From positions 47,563 to 111,562 of the forward strand of contig JAFAGM010000016.1 of assembly GCA_023422775.1 (NCBI GenBank): 64,000 bases of DNA, written 5' to 3'. Shown here piece by piece: positions 34,273 to 42,627 of the stretch (within the stretch, counting starts at the first letter, position 1; the number at the start of each line of letters is the position of its first letter). The position numbers and the translations under genes were made by a program. This DNA is from Pseudomonadota bacterium. GTDB lineage: Bacteria; Pseudomonadota; Alphaproteobacteria; Rhizobiales; Xanthobacteraceae. A model generated the notes under the pieces. The model saw only the letters and a program-made list of their open reading frames with translations. It was not told the origin of the DNA and ran no database searches.

Positions 34273-35679
34273 ATGTCCAAACCGACCACGCTGTACGACA
34301 AGATCTGGAACGACCATCTGGTGCACGAAGCCGAGGACGGCACCTGCCTGCTCTATATCGATCGCCATCTGGTGCACGAGGTGACCTCGCCGCAGGCGTT
34401 CGAAGGGTTGCGCGCCACCGGCCGCAAGGTGCGCGCGCCGGAGAAGACGCTGGCCGTCGTCGACCACAACATCCCGACCACCGATCGCTCGAAGCCCAAT
34501 CCCGACCCTGAAAGCATCGAGCAGATGCGCGTGATGGCTGACAACGCCAGGGAATTCGGCATCGAGTATTACAACGAGTTCGACAAGCGCCAGGGCATCG
34601 TCCACGTCATCGGCCCCGAGCAGGGCTTTACGCTGCCCGGCACCACCATCGTCTGCGGTGACAGCCACACCTCCACCCACGGCGCGTTCGGCGCGCTGGC
34701 GCACGGCATCGGCACGTCCGAAGTCGAGCACGTGCTGGCGACGCAGACGCTGATCCAGAAGAAGGCCCGGAATATGCGCGCGGTGGTCGACGGCAAATTG
34801 CCGGATGGCGTCACCGGCAAGGACATCATCCTGGCGATCATCGGCGAGATCGGCACCGCCGGCGGCACCGGCTACGTGCTGGAATACGCCGGAGACGCGA
34901 TCCGCGCGCTCACCATGGAAGGCCGCATGACGGTCTGCAACATGTCGATCGAGGGCGGCGCGCGCGCAGGCCTCGTCGCTCCCGACGAGAAGGCGTTCGA
35001 ATTCCTTAAAGGTAGACCGAAAGCGCCGAAGGGCGCCGACTGGGACGCCGCGATGCGCTATTGGGAAACGCTGCGCTCCGACGAGGGCGCGCATTTCGAC
35101 CACGAGATCCGGCTCGATGCTGCAAAACTGCCGCCGATCGTCACCTGGGGCACCTCGCCCGAGGACGTGGTGTCGATCGCGGGCTTCGTGCCCGATCCGG
35201 ACAAGATCGAGGACGAGGCCAAGCGGCTGTCGAAGCACCGCGCGCTGAAGTACATGGGGCTGACGGCCGGCACGAAGATCACCGACATCAAGCTCGATCG
35301 CGTGTTCATCGGCTCCTGCACCAATGGCCGCATCGAGGACCTGCGGGCGGCGGCGAAGATCGCCGAAGGCAGGACCGTCAACGCCAACGTCAACGCGATG
35401 ATCGTGCCGGGCTCGGGCATCGTGAAGGAACAGGCGGAAGCCGAAGGCCTCGACAAGATCTTCATCAAGGCGGGCTTCGACTGGCGCGAGCCGGGCTGCT
35501 CGATGTGCCTGGCCATGAACCCCGACAAGCTGTCGCCGGAGGAACGCTGCGCCTCGACCTCGAACCGCAATTTCGAGGGCCGCCAGGGTTTCAAGGGCCG
35601 CACCCATTTGGTGTCGCCGGCAATGGCGGCGGCTGCCGCGATCGCCGGGCATTTCGTCGACATCCGGGATTGGCGTTAA
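34273..35679 (+). CDS. leuC: 3-isopropylmalate dehydratase, large subunit
   Basis: LeuC with LeuD isomerises 2- to 3-isopropylmalate in leucine synthesis, using a [4Fe-4S] cluster. The 468-residue protein has the cluster cysteines in VFIGSCTNGRIEDL and GCSMCLAMNPDKL. GDSHTSTHGAFGALAHGIGTSEVEHVLATQTL and TSNRNFEGRQG are further signatures. The start is the ATG at 34273; an earlier in-frame TTG is rejected. leuD lies 3 kb downstream, separated by a block of exported-protein genes on the other strand. A weak hairpin follows the stop. Confidence 0.98.
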   Translation: MSKPTTLYDKIWNDHLVHEAEDGTCLLYIDRHLVHEVTSPQAFEGLRATGRKVRAPEKTLAVVDHNIPTTDRSKPNPDPESIEQMRVMADNAREFGIEYYNEFDKRQGIVHVIGPEQGFTLPGTTIVCGDSHTSTHGAFGALAHGIGTSEVEHVLATQTLIQKKARNMRAVVDGKLPDGVTGKDIILAIIGEIGTAGGTGYVLEYAGDAIRALTMEGRMTVCNMSIEGGARAGLVAPDEKAFEFLKGRPKAPKGADWDAAMRYWETLRSDEGAHFDHEIRLDAAKLPPIVTWGTSPEDVVSIAGFVPDPDKIEDEAKRLSKHRALKYMGLTAGTKITDIKLDRVFIGSCTNGRIEDLRAAAKIAEGRTVNANVNAMIVPGSGIVKEQAEAEGLDKIFIKAGFDWREPGCSMCLAMNPDKLSPEERCASTSNRNFEGRQGFKGRTHLVSPAMAAAAAIAGHFVDIRDWR

Positions 35680-35695
35680 CGGTCCATTGCCTAGA

Positions 35696-35724
35696 TAACG
35701 AGGCGTTCTGGAAACGCCTCGTTA
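35696..35724. terminator. Hairpin after leuC
   Basis: TAACGAGGCGTT and AACGCCTCGTTA form a perfect 12-base stem with a 5-base loop, 16 bases after the leuC stop. There is no T-run, so it may be a 3'-end stabiliser rather than a full terminator. Confidence 0.55.
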
Positions 35725-35775
35725 AGGGCCGTGCCGCAGAATGGTGTCTTGCGAGCTTTTCGCGAGGACCCGGCC

Positions 35776-35985
35776 GTGGCGGACAAGCCTGAATACGTCG
35801 ACATGATCAGCGAGGCGACGCAGCAGTTGCGGCGCCGGTCGATGCCGCGCGTCGTCGACCTCCCGGAAGCGCCCAAGGAAACCTCGCGTCTCAGCCACTG
35901 GCCGCCGGATCACTGGGAACAGTGGAAGATGGAAACGCTGACGCCGTGGCGGATCAAGCCGTGGCGCGGCAAGGACTGGATCTAA
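35776..35985 (+). CDS. Small conserved hypothetical protein
   Basis: A 69-residue soluble protein from the GTG at 35776, which has GCGAGGACC about 7 bases upstream; a longer start at the GTG at 35731 would give 84 residues. It is charged at the start (ADKPEYVDMISEATQQLRRR) and Trp-rich at the end (HWPPDHWEQWKMETLTPWRIKPWRGKDWI: five Trp in 29 residues). It follows leuC after the hairpin and may be read from it. I recognise no domain; the function is unknown. Confidence 0.65.
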   Translation: MADKPEYVDMISEATQQLRRRSMPRVVDLPEAPKETSRLSHWPPDHWEQWKMETLTPWRIKPWRGKDWI

Positions 35986-36011
35986 TTTAGGCCAGTCAGA
36001 ATTCACGAGAC

Positions 36012-36041
36012 AAAAACAAGCGCCCGACCAGGCGCCTGTTT
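36012..36041 (-). terminator. Terminator of the Gly/His-rich gene (possibly two-way)
   Basis: On the minus strand ACAGGCGCC-TGGTCG-GGCGCTTGT is a 9-base stem followed by TTTTTG. The plus strand also has T-rich flanking sequence, so it may serve both converging genes. Confidence 0.8.
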
Positions 36042-36053
36042 CGCGTTTCCCGC

Positions 36054-36719
36054 TTACCAATAGCGGTATCCGTAGTAGCGAGCGCGCCACCAGGGACGTT
36101 TGCAGATCTTGCGCGGCCCGTAATAGGTCCAGACTACGCGGCAGTAACGGTGGTGCCTATAGCCATAGTAGGACGGATAGCCGTAATAGGCCGGTGCGAT
36201 ATAGAAGCGCCGATGGAAGTGACGCCGGTGATGATGGAAGTGCGGCCGGTGATAGGCGTGACGGTAGCCGTGGCGATAACCGCCGCCATGGTAGATGCGG
36301 GCCGCACGAAAACCGCCTCCGCGATAAACGGGCGCAGCGCGAAAGCCGCCACGGTGGATCGCCATCCCGCCGCCCCTGAATCCACCGCCGTGGAACGCCC
36401 TGCCGCCACCCCTGAATCCGCCGCCGTGGAACGCCCTGCCGCCGCCCCTGAAACCGCCGCCGTGAAAGCCGCCGCCGCGAAAACCTCCTCCGCCACCGCC
36501 ACGAAAACCACCACCGCCGCCGCCACGGAAGCCTCCACCGCCGCGGTGCTGAACTTCGATCGTCAGCCCATCGGTTGCATGCTTCGCAGCCGGAGCCGTG
36601 CCTGGACTTGCGAGCGACAGCGCTTCGGCGCGCTGTTGTGACGCAGCAAGCGCAAAAACGGCCGCAACCGTAACACCCAGACAGCGGACAAGTCCGCGTC
36701 CGGCTTCGAATGTTGTCAT
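36054..36719 (-). CDS. Exported Gly/His/Tyr-rich protein with FRGGG repeats
   Basis: A 221-residue exported protein starting at the ATG at 36719 (GGGAGAATTC upstream). A signal peptide (LVRCLGVTVAAVFALAASQQRAEA) is followed by ALSLASPGTAPAAKHATDG, then about ten GGGFRGG/FHGGG repeats (residues 60-135). Next is a His-rich segment (HRPHFHHHRRHFHRRFY), and the C-terminus has two cysteines (YCRVVWTYYGPRKICKRPWW). It has no catalytic motif; an envelope structural or metal-binding role is possible. It is the last of four exported proteins on this strand, with its own terminator. Confidence 0.8.
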   Translation of the reverse strand: MTTFEAGRGLVRCLGVTVAAVFALAASQQRAEALSLASPGTAPAAKHATDGLTIEVQHRGGGGFRGGGGGGFRGGGGGGFRGGGFHGGGFRGGGRAFHGGGFRGGGRAFHGGGFRGGGMAIHRGGFRAAPVYRGGGFRAARIYHGGGYRHGYRHAYHRPHFHHHRRHFHRRFYIAPAYYGYPSYYGYRHHRYCRVVWTYYGPRKICKRPWWRARYYGYRYW

Positions 36720-36887
36720 CGATGAATTCTCCCTGACCGGCGACGACGTGTGATGCCGAATGGCGACAACGTCCGTCGCGTCCACTCTGCGGTCGCTCCC
36801 GTTCGTGACGTTAGAGTCATCCACGTGAACGCGTCATGAATGCGCGGGCCGCAAAGATGAACGCAAAAATGTCGCAGCAGTTCCTGC

Positions 36888-37181
36888 TCACCACCACGTC
36901 GGACCAAAACCGATGCCGAAGGTGAACGGCGCCAGCGTCTGATAGGGATATGGCCGATAGTAGGCGGGGCGTCCGTAATATCGGGGCTGATATTGCGGAC
37001 GATGATAACCGTGGTGCCGATGGTAACGCCTGTTGTGCCGGTTCGCGCTGAAATCCGTTGCATCGAACGTGCCGGCGCTTTGCGTCTTCGCCTGCGGCGC
37101 TGCAGAGGCCGAAGTGATCGCTGCCAAACCGGCGAGCACGAGCGTCGCCGCGACCGGAACTGTCGCAATCAGGCTCTTCAT
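36888..37181 (-). CDS. Small exported Tyr/His/Pro-rich protein
   Basis: A 97-residue exported protein from the ATG at 37181 (GAAGGGGCC upstream). The signal peptide is MKSLIATVPVAATLVLAGLA, cleaved near SASA; the mature part is a linker (APQAKTQSAGTFDATDFSA) and then a Tyr/Arg/His/Pro-rich tail (RYHRHHGYHRPQYQPRYYG) ending in the hydrophobic FTFGIGFGPTWW. No family is recognised. Tyr/His/Arg tails of this kind recur in Bradyrhizobium exported proteins of unknown role. It lies in the run of four such genes, 168 bases upstream of the Gly-rich gene. Confidence 0.72.
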   Translation of the reverse strand: MKSLIATVPVAATLVLAGLAAITSASAAPQAKTQSAGTFDATDFSANRHNRRYHRHHGYHRPQYQPRYYGRPAYYRPYPYQTLAPFTFGIGFGPTWW

Positions 37182-37251
37182 GACGGCCCCTTCTCCATGG
37201 GATCGAGTTGCACGCCGTAATTTCATCCGTTTCGTCGCAACGGCCAAGACG

Positions 37252-37279
37252 AAAACAGGCCCGCGGCGAAGCGGGCCTG
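37252..37279 (-). terminator. Terminator of the His-rich gene
   Basis: On the minus strand CAGGCCCGC-TTCGCC-GCGGGCCTG is a 9-base stem followed by TTTTCG. It separates the 37.3-kb gene from the 37.0-kb gene. Confidence 0.85.
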
Positions 37280-37301
37280 CTCGTGCGTCAAGCTGCCGCG
37301 C

Positions 37302-37595
37302 TTACCAGCGGTGCCAGTGACGGTGGTGATGGCGGTGATGATGGTGGTGGTGGCGATGATGCCAGCGGTGCCAACGATGATGATGACGATGATGGTGCCG
37401 ATAATGGTGACGATGATGATAACGATGGCGGTGATGCCGCCAGTGCACCGCCGTCGTCGTCAGTTTGGTATCTTCCTGAACAGCCGCCGCGGCGCCGGGA
37501 TTGCTGAGCGAGAGCGCGTTCGCGCGCTCGGCCGGGGCTGCGAGCGCGAGCAATGCGCCAACGGCCGCAAGGCCCAGAATTTTCTTAAGCTGCAT
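37302..37595 (-). CDS. Exported extremely His-rich protein
   Basis: A 97-residue protein from the ATG at 37595, with a near-perfect ribosome site (AAGGAGA). The signal peptide (LKKILGLAAVGALLALAAPA) is followed by ERANALSLSNPGAAAAVQED; the ALSL-x-x-PG segment is shared with the 36.7-kb protein. The last 47 residues contain only four amino acids: 28 His, 12 Arg, 5 Trp and 2 Tyr. This would bind divalent metals (Ni, Zn, Cu, Co) strongly; a periplasmic metal store or buffer is an inference. It has its own terminator. Confidence 0.78.
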   Translation of the reverse strand: MQLKKILGLAAVGALLALAAPAERANALSLSNPGAAAAVQEDTKLTTTAVHWRHHRHRYHHRHHYRHHHRHHHRWHRWHHRHHHHHHRHHHRHWHRW

Positions 37596-37769
37596 GTGTG
37601 GTCTCCTTGGGTCACCGGGATCACGCCCGCATCGAACCGCTTAATTCAAGCAAGACGGATCGCCGCGACGCAGTTCGCAGACTGATGCGGGCGACTTGAA
37701 TAGGGTGTGAATGAATGCGCCACGGACATGAACGAATAACGGCCGGCGCAAACGGCAAGGCAGGAAGAA

Positions 37770-38108
37770 CTAGCCGGGCCGCCAGTAGCAGTTCATGCGC
37801 GGCGTGATCACCGTGCCGCTTGGCCGGTGCTCCTGCACGTAATGCGCGGTGCAATCGCGCACGGCGTTGGGGCCGGGGTTGTAGCGCGGATAGACGTCGG
37901 GCACCCACTCTTCGCGCCGATAGATCGGCACGCGCGGCAGCCGTCGCCGCCGCTGCTGCGCGGACACATCCGTGACAATGGGCGTGGAGGCGTTGGGCGC
38001 CTGCGCCGCACGCAGCCTCGTGGATGCCGTCTGCGCATGCGCCGCGCCATCAGCGAGCAAGAGCCCGGCAACAGCAGCCGATATTGCGACCGTCACAATC
38101 CGCTTCAT
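37770..38108 (-). CDS. Small exported hypothetical protein
   Basis: A 112-residue exported protein from the ATG at 38108. The signal peptide is MKRIVTVAISAAVAGLLLAD, cleaved near AHA; the mature part contains a basic patch (SAQQRRRRLPRVPIYRREEW), then VPDVYPRYNPGPNAVRDCTAHYVQEHRPSGTVITPRMNCYWRPG with two cysteines that could form a disulfide. No catalytic motif is seen. It is the first of the four exported proteins on this strand. A 10-base inverted repeat (CGCCCGCATC at 37624, GATGCGGGCG at 37684) lies downstream. Confidence 0.75.
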   Translation of the reverse strand: MKRIVTVAISAAVAGLLLADGAAHAQTASTRLRAAQAPNASTPIVTDVSAQQRRRRLPRVPIYRREEWVPDVYPRYNPGPNAVRDCTAHYVQEHRPSGTVITPRMNCYWRPG

Positions 38109-38283
38109 GGAAGTCCACCCACGCCTGATATCAAACCCTACGGTCTCCGATTGGCGCGCCAAGGTCAACCATGCGTCCGCGCGGAACACCGCGTTGTCCG
38201 GCATCTTCCCCGCGCCGCCTCCCGGCGCCGGGTGGGTGGAAAACCGCTACCACCTTCCGGGGATCATGCTCTAAACAGCCGGT

Positions 38284-38682
38284 ATGTGGACCGAAGCAAA
38301 AGCTCCCTCGCTCGCCGAAATGGAAGCCATGGCGCACGAGGTGTTCGAACGCCTGCCGAAGGGGTTTCGCACCCTTTGCGAGGGCGTCATCCTCCGCGTC
38401 GACGATTTTCCGACCGATGAGGTTCTGGAGGAAATGCAGGCCGAGAGCGAATTCGACCTGCTCGGCCTGTTCCAGGGCGTCGGCCTGCCGCAGCAGAGCA
38501 ACAGCGACATCGGCCGCCTGCCCAACATGGTCTGGCTCTACCGCCGCCCGATCCTCGATTACTGGGCCGAGCACGAGGAAACGCTGGGCCACATCGTCCG
38601 CCACGTCCTGATCCACGAGATCGGACACCATTTCGGCCTGTCGGACGCCGATATGGAGGCGATTGAGGCTTCTGCAGGCTAG
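38284..38682 (+). CDS. Zincin-like metallopeptidase family protein
   Basis: A 132-residue soluble protein with the zinc-binding motif HEIGHHFGLSD (HExGHxxGxxD) at about residues 112-122. This places it in the small 'zinicin-like metallopeptidase' family found in actinobacteria and alphaproteobacteria. The N-terminal half (FERLPKGFRTLCEGVILRVDDFP) is typical of the same family. No signal peptide is seen, so it is probably cytoplasmic; substrates are unknown. It lies 85 bases upstream of leuD on the same strand. The start is the ATG at 38284. Confidence 0.88.
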   Translation: MWTEAKAPSLAEMEAMAHEVFERLPKGFRTLCEGVILRVDDFPTDEVLEEMQAESEFDLLGLFQGVGLPQQSNSDIGRLPNMVWLYRRPILDYWAEHEETLGHIVRHVLIHEIGHHFGLSDADMEAIEASAG

Positions 38683-38767
38683 AATTGCGCAAATTGGCCT
38701 TTTGCCGGGGCCATATTCGCGATAAATCACTGCCCCATCCCACAATTTCAACCGGGAAGTGCGACCG

Positions 38768-39373
38768 ATGGAAAAATTCACCACACTGGAAGGCGTAGCT
38801 GCGCCCCTGAAGATCATCAATGTCGATACCGACATGATCATTCCGAAGCAGTACCTGAAGACCATCAAGCGCACCGGCCTCGGCAAGGGCCTCTTCTCGG
38901 AACAGCGCTACAAGGATGACGGCAGCGAGAACCCGGACTTCGTCCTCAACCAGCCGGCCTATCGCAACGCCAGGGTGCTGGTCGCCGGCGACAATTTCGG
39001 CTGCGGCTCGAGCCGCGAGCACGCGCCGTGGGCGCTGCTGGATTTCGGCATCCGCTGCGTGATCTCGACCTCGTTCGGCGACATCTTCTACAACAACTGC
39101 TTCAAGAACGGCATCCTGCCGATCCGCGTCACCCAGGACGACCTCGACAAGCTGTTCGACGATGCCGAACGCGGCGCCAACGCCACGCTGACCATCGATC
39201 TCGCCAACCAGGAGATCCGCGGTCCCGACGGCGGCAAGGTGAAGTTCGAGATCGATCCGTTCCGCAAGCACTGCCTGTTGAACGGCCTCGACGACATCGG
39301 ACTGACCATGGAAAAGAAGTCGTCGATCGACGACTACGAGGCGAAGGCGAAGAAAGAGCGCGCCTGGGCCTGA
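38768..39373 (+). CDS. leuD: 3-isopropylmalate dehydratase, small subunit
   Basis: LeuD is the swivelling-domain partner of LeuC in leucine synthesis. The 201 residues start MEKFTTLEGVAAPLKIINVDTDMIIPKQYLKT. The conserved loop is VLVAGDNFGCGSSREHAPWALLDFGI, followed by SFGDIFYNNCFKNGILPI. The start is the ATG at 38768; the frame is open three codons further. It lies 3.1 kb downstream of leuC, with other genes between, and has its own terminator, so it is probably transcribed separately, perhaps with the upstream metallopeptidase gene. Confidence 0.98.
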   Translation: MEKFTTLEGVAAPLKIINVDTDMIIPKQYLKTIKRTGLGKGLFSEQRYKDDGSENPDFVLNQPAYRNARVLVAGDNFGCGSSREHAPWALLDFGIRCVISTSFGDIFYNNCFKNGILPIRVTQDDLDKLFDDAERGANATLTIDLANQEIRGPDGGKVKFEIDPFRKHCLLNGLDDIGLTMEKKSSIDDYEAKAKKERAWA

Positions 39374-39383
39374 TCGTGCTACG

Positions 39384-39414
39384 AGAGCCCCGGCAAAACC
39401 GGGGCTCTTTTCTT
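39384..39414 (+). terminator. Rho-independent terminator of leuD
   Basis: AGAGCCCCGG-CAAAA-CCGGGGCTCT is a perfect 10-base stem followed by TTTCTT. Confidence 0.95.
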
Positions 39415-39433
39415 ATGTGCGGAGGCGACGCGA

Positions 39434-40222
39434 ATGCGGCCTGACGTCGTGACCTTCTGGCATGGCCGGCTCGATGCGCTGCGCCTCACCTGCCTGAGAT
39501 CGCAGGTCGCAGTGGGCCACAAGGTCACCGTCTACAGTTTCGATCCGCTGCCGGGCCTTCCCGACGGCGTCGGCAACGCCGAGGCCGAAGCGATCCTGCC
39601 GCATTCGTTTTCCGAACGGCTCCGACCGCCGCAGCCGGACGGCAGCTGGCGCGACTGGACCGTTCTTCAGTTCAGCGATTTCTTCCGCATGCGGCTGATG
39701 GCGGAGAAGGCGGGGCTGTGGCTCGACGCCGACGTCCTGCTGCTGAAGCCGGTCGAGATCGATCCGGCAAAACCCTATTTCGCCTGGGAGCGCCGGCGCC
39801 AGCTCGGCAACTCGGTCCTGTACCTGCCTGCGAACGATTCGATCGTGCAGGCATTCGAGGAGCTGATGGAGCAGGTGGACCTGACGCCGGACTGGCTGGC
39901 GCTGCGCCACCGCCTCACCTTCATGCTGCGCCAGTTGCGTCACCGATCGAGCCGCCTCTCCGACATCCGCGTCGCGATCTACGGCCCGGCCGCCATCACC
40001 GCGCTCGCGCGCCGCGCAGGTCAACTGCAGCACGCGCTGCCGAAGCAATCATTCTATGCGGTCCACGCCGAGCCGAGGCGCTTCTTCGAGCCGACGGATT
40101 ATTCGGCATTGCTCGCCGATCCCGGCATCATCGGGCTGCACATCTCGCCCAAAGGCCGTGGCGGCGACAAGCCGGTTCCAGGCAGCCTCTATGCGTGGGC
40201 CGCGGAGAAGTTCGGCAAGTAG
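39434..40222 (+). CDS. Glycosyltransferase-like protein (GT32/DXD type)
   Basis: A 262-residue soluble protein. It has the layout of DXD-sugar glycosyltransferases: an N-terminal FWHGRLDALRLTCLRSQVAVGHKVTVYSFDPLPGLP and the metal/nucleotide motif DFFRMRLMAEKAGLWLDADVLLLK, with DxD in LDADV at about residue 98. The FSDFFR-x9-G-x-WLDAD pattern is that of GT32-type enzymes that glycosylate surface polymers. The acceptor is unknown. It begins 20 bases after the leuD terminator with GGAGGCG upstream of the ATG at 39434. No polysaccharide cluster is nearby. Confidence 0.78.
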   Translation: MRPDVVTFWHGRLDALRLTCLRSQVAVGHKVTVYSFDPLPGLPDGVGNAEAEAILPHSFSERLRPPQPDGSWRDWTVLQFSDFFRMRLMAEKAGLWLDADVLLLKPVEIDPAKPYFAWERRRQLGNSVLYLPANDSIVQAFEELMEQVDLTPDWLALRHRLTFMLRQLRHRSSRLSDIRVAIYGPAAITALARRAGQLQHALPKQSFYAVHAEPRRFFEPTDYSALLADPGIIGLHISPKGRGGDKPVPGSLYAWAAEKFGK

Positions 40223-40368
40223 CGGCTGTCCCCTCCTCCCCTTGTGGGAGAAGGGGAAGACGAGCGGGTCCGGCGGCGCCTGCACCCATCCCCAAATTTG
40301 ATCTGGCGCAACGACAGCCGCCAGATATGCGCGCACCCTGGCGCATTACACCCAAGGGAGAGCGCGCC

Positions 40369-40773
40369 ATGACCGTTCAGGAAAAGCTCGTCGGCCGCGT
40401 GGTCGATATCTTCGGCGACTGGCTGAAGCACCGGCGCGAGCTGAGGGAAATGCGCGAGATAGACGCCGCCAATCTCGGCCAGATCGCGAGCGAGTTGCGG
40501 ATGACGTCCGCCGATCTCGAGGCATTGGTGCGGCAGGGCCCGCATGCCGCGGACGAACTGCCGATGATGCTGAGCGCACTCGGCATCGATCAGGAAGCTC
40601 TGGCGCGAACCGAACCGCTGGTGCTGCGCGACATGGAACGCGTCTGCGCGATGTGCAGCCACAAGCGCCGGTGCGACCGCGATCTCGCCGCCGGTACCGC
40701 CGCCGCGCATTACGAAGCGTACTGCGCCAACGCCCCGACGATCGACAGCCTCGGCCCTCGGGTCAATCCATAG
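40369..40773 (+). CDS. DUF6455-like cysteine-containing protein
   Basis: A 134-residue cytoplasmic protein from the ATG at 40369 (GGGAGAGCG upstream). The N-terminal half is helical and charged (GDWLKHRRELREMREIDAANLGQIASELRMTSADLEAL). The C-terminus has four spaced cysteines, CAMCSHKRRC and a later YCANAPTIDSL, that look like a small metal or Fe-S site. It resembles the alphaproteobacterial DUF6455 group; that name is from memory and moderately sure. No function is established. It is followed by the convergent CitE-like gene. Confidence 0.75.
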   Translation: MTVQEKLVGRVVDIFGDWLKHRRELREMREIDAANLGQIASELRMTSADLEALVRQGPHAADELPMMLSALGIDQEALARTEPLVLRDMERVCAMCSHKRRCDRDLAAGTAAAHYEAYCANAPTIDSLGPRVNP

Positions 40774-40921
40774 CGCCCGCGTTCTCTCGATCCAGGGGCT
40801 GGAAGCAAAATATCGAAAACAACCCCATGCAAAGTAGAACGATCCCGGCCTCGCAGCCCCTCATGCCGGTTGCGTCCGGGCCACGCGAGGGTCCGTGGTC
40901 ACGGCCTGATCTGCCGCTGCT

Positions 40922-41800
40922 TTAATGCCCCATCGCCGCGATCGCGTCCGCGATCGCGATCGTGCGCTTCGCCATGTCGGCATGCAGCCGCTCCACCATC
41001 CGTCCGTCGAGCTGGATCGCGCCGCGTGAGGCGTTTTCAGGCTGCTCGAATGCCGCGATGATCTTGCGCGCCTGCGCCACCTCCTCGGCCGGCGGCGTGA
41101 AGATGGCATTGCACGCCTCGATATGGCTCGGATGGATCAGCGTCTTACCGTCGAAGCCGAGATCGCGGCCCTGCGCGCATTCGACCGCAAAGCCGTCGAT
41201 ATTGCTGATGTCGCTGTAGGGGCCGTCGAGAATTTCGAGCCCATGGGCGCGCGTCGCTAGGATGCAATGCGTGATCATCGGGATCATCGCTGCGCGGCCC
41301 GGCTGCATGCGGATGCGTGTCTCGCGCGAGATATCATTGGGTCCGAACACGAAGCCGGCGAGCCTGGTTTCGGAATCCTTCGACGCCGCCGCCAGTTTGT
41401 CCGCATCCAGCACCCCGCGCGCGGTTTCGAGCATGGCCCAGACCCGGATCGACATGTCGGCGTTGATGTCGCTCAGGCGGTTTGCGATGGCGTTGAGATC
41501 GGCCACGGTGGAGACCTTGGGAACCAGGATGCCGTCGGGCCGGGCCTTGCCGGCCATGGTGACGTCATCGACCCACCAGGGCGTATCGAGGCTGTTGACC
41601 CGGATCAGGACTTCCCGCTTGCCGAAGCCGCCGGCCGCGATGGCCTTGGCGATCTGGTCGCGGGCCACGGCCTTGGCGTCCGGCGCCACCGAATCCTCGA
41701 GGTCCAGGATGATACCGTCGGCCGGCAGATTGCGCGCCTTTTCGAGCGCCCGCGCGTTCGATCCCGGCATGAACAACAGGCTGCGGCGCGGACGGATCAT
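40922..41800 (-). CDS. HpcH/HpaI aldolase-citrate lyase family protein (CitE-like)
   Basis: A 292-residue TIM-barrel lyase of the CitE/malyl-CoA lyase group. RPRRSLLFMPGSNARALEKARNLPADGIILDLEDSV contains the metal-ligand LEDSV; the FVFGPNDISRETRI and GFDGKTLIHPSHIEACNAIFTP segments are also typical. Such enzymes cleave (3S)-malyl-CoA, beta-methylmalyl-CoA or citramalyl-CoA to glyoxylate or pyruvate and an acyl-CoA. No other citrate lyase subunit is nearby, which favours a stand-alone CoA-ester lyase; the substrate is not fixed. It is divergent from the carbonic anhydrase gene. Confidence 0.9.
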   Translation of the reverse strand: MIRPRRSLLFMPGSNARALEKARNLPADGIILDLEDSVAPDAKAVARDQIAKAIAAGGFGKREVLIRVNSLDTPWWVDDVTMAGKARPDGILVPKVSTVADLNAIANRLSDINADMSIRVWAMLETARGVLDADKLAAASKDSETRLAGFVFGPNDISRETRIRMQPGRAAMIPMITHCILATRAHGLEILDGPYSDISNIDGFAVECAQGRDLGFDGKTLIHPSHIEACNAIFTPPAEEVAQARKIIAAFEQPENASRGAIQLDGRMVERLHADMAKRTIAIADAIAAMGH

Positions 41801-41918
41801 GGGCTGGTTTCCTTGAGGGGTGTCTTTGCCCCACGCGATATCACCTCGCGCCGCCGCCCGAAAGCCTTGTTCCGGTCACCGGCATATGGTTAGCCATGAG
41901 CCAACACAGGCGGCACCC

Positions 41919-42569
41919 ATGACATCTTCTTTCCCGCAACACCTGATCGACGGCTACCGGGCCTTTACCTCGCAGCGGCTTCCGACCGAACAGACCCGTT
42001 ACCGGGAACTCTCCGAGCGTGGCCAATCCCCCGCCGTGATGGTGATCGGCTGCTGCGATTCCCGCGTCTCGCCGGAAGTGATTTTCGACGCCGGCCCGGG
42101 CGAACTGTTCGTGATGCGCAACGTCGCCAATCTGGTGCCGGTGTACCAGCCCGACGCCAACGCACATGGCGTCTCGGCGGCGCTGGAATATGCGGTCACC
42201 GTTCTGCGCATAAAGCATATCGTGGTGCTCGGCCACGCGCAGTGCGGCGGCATCCGCGCCTTCATCGACAAGGCCGCGCCGCTATCCCCGAGCGACTTCA
42301 TCGGGCGCTGGATGGCGATGTTCATCAAGCCGGGCGAAGTCGTCGAACAGCGCCACCGCGAGACGATGCAGGAGTTCACCGTCAGGATCGAGAAGGCCGC
42401 GGTCTTCCGCTCGCTCGAAAACCTGATGACGTTCCCGTTCGTGCGCACCCGCGTCGAGAGCGGCGAGATGGAGCTGCACGGCGCCTATTTCGGCGTCGCC
42501 GAAGGCTCGCTGTTCGTGCTCGACAAGGCGACGAAAGAATTCAGGAGCGTGCGGGAAGCGCAGAGCTGA
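41919..42569 (+). CDS. Beta-class carbonic anhydrase
   Basis: A 216-residue beta-carbonic anhydrase, hydrating CO2 to bicarbonate for carboxylases. Zinc ligands are C45 and D47 of GCCDSR and the HxxC pair in VVLGHAQCGGIRAF. The C-terminal VRTRVESGEMELHGAYFGVAEGSLFVLD is typical of the clade. The start is the ATG at 41919; the open frame extends further but conservation begins at TSSFPQHLIDGYRAF. It is transcribed alone and followed by a family-A repeat. Constitutive housekeeping expression is expected. Confidence 0.95.
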   Translation: MTSSFPQHLIDGYRAFTSQRLPTEQTRYRELSERGQSPAVMVIGCCDSRVSPEVIFDAGPGELFVMRNVANLVPVYQPDANAHGVSAALEYAVTVLRIKHIVVLGHAQCGGIRAFIDKAAPLSPSDFIGRWMAMFIKPGEVVEQRHRETMQEFTVRIEKAAVFRSLENLMTFPFVRTRVESGEMELHGAYFGVAEGSLFVLDKATKEFRSVREAQS

Positions 42570-42627
42570 TCCCGAACTCGGAGGGTGGGCAAGGCGAAGC
42601 GTGCAACGCCTACCCAAAAGTGCAGGA

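Noticed and set aside
37310..37450. Dense short repeats that could suggest a CRISPR or VNTR
   Set aside because: They are repeated His and Arg codons of the His-rich protein; there is no regular repeat-spacer pattern.
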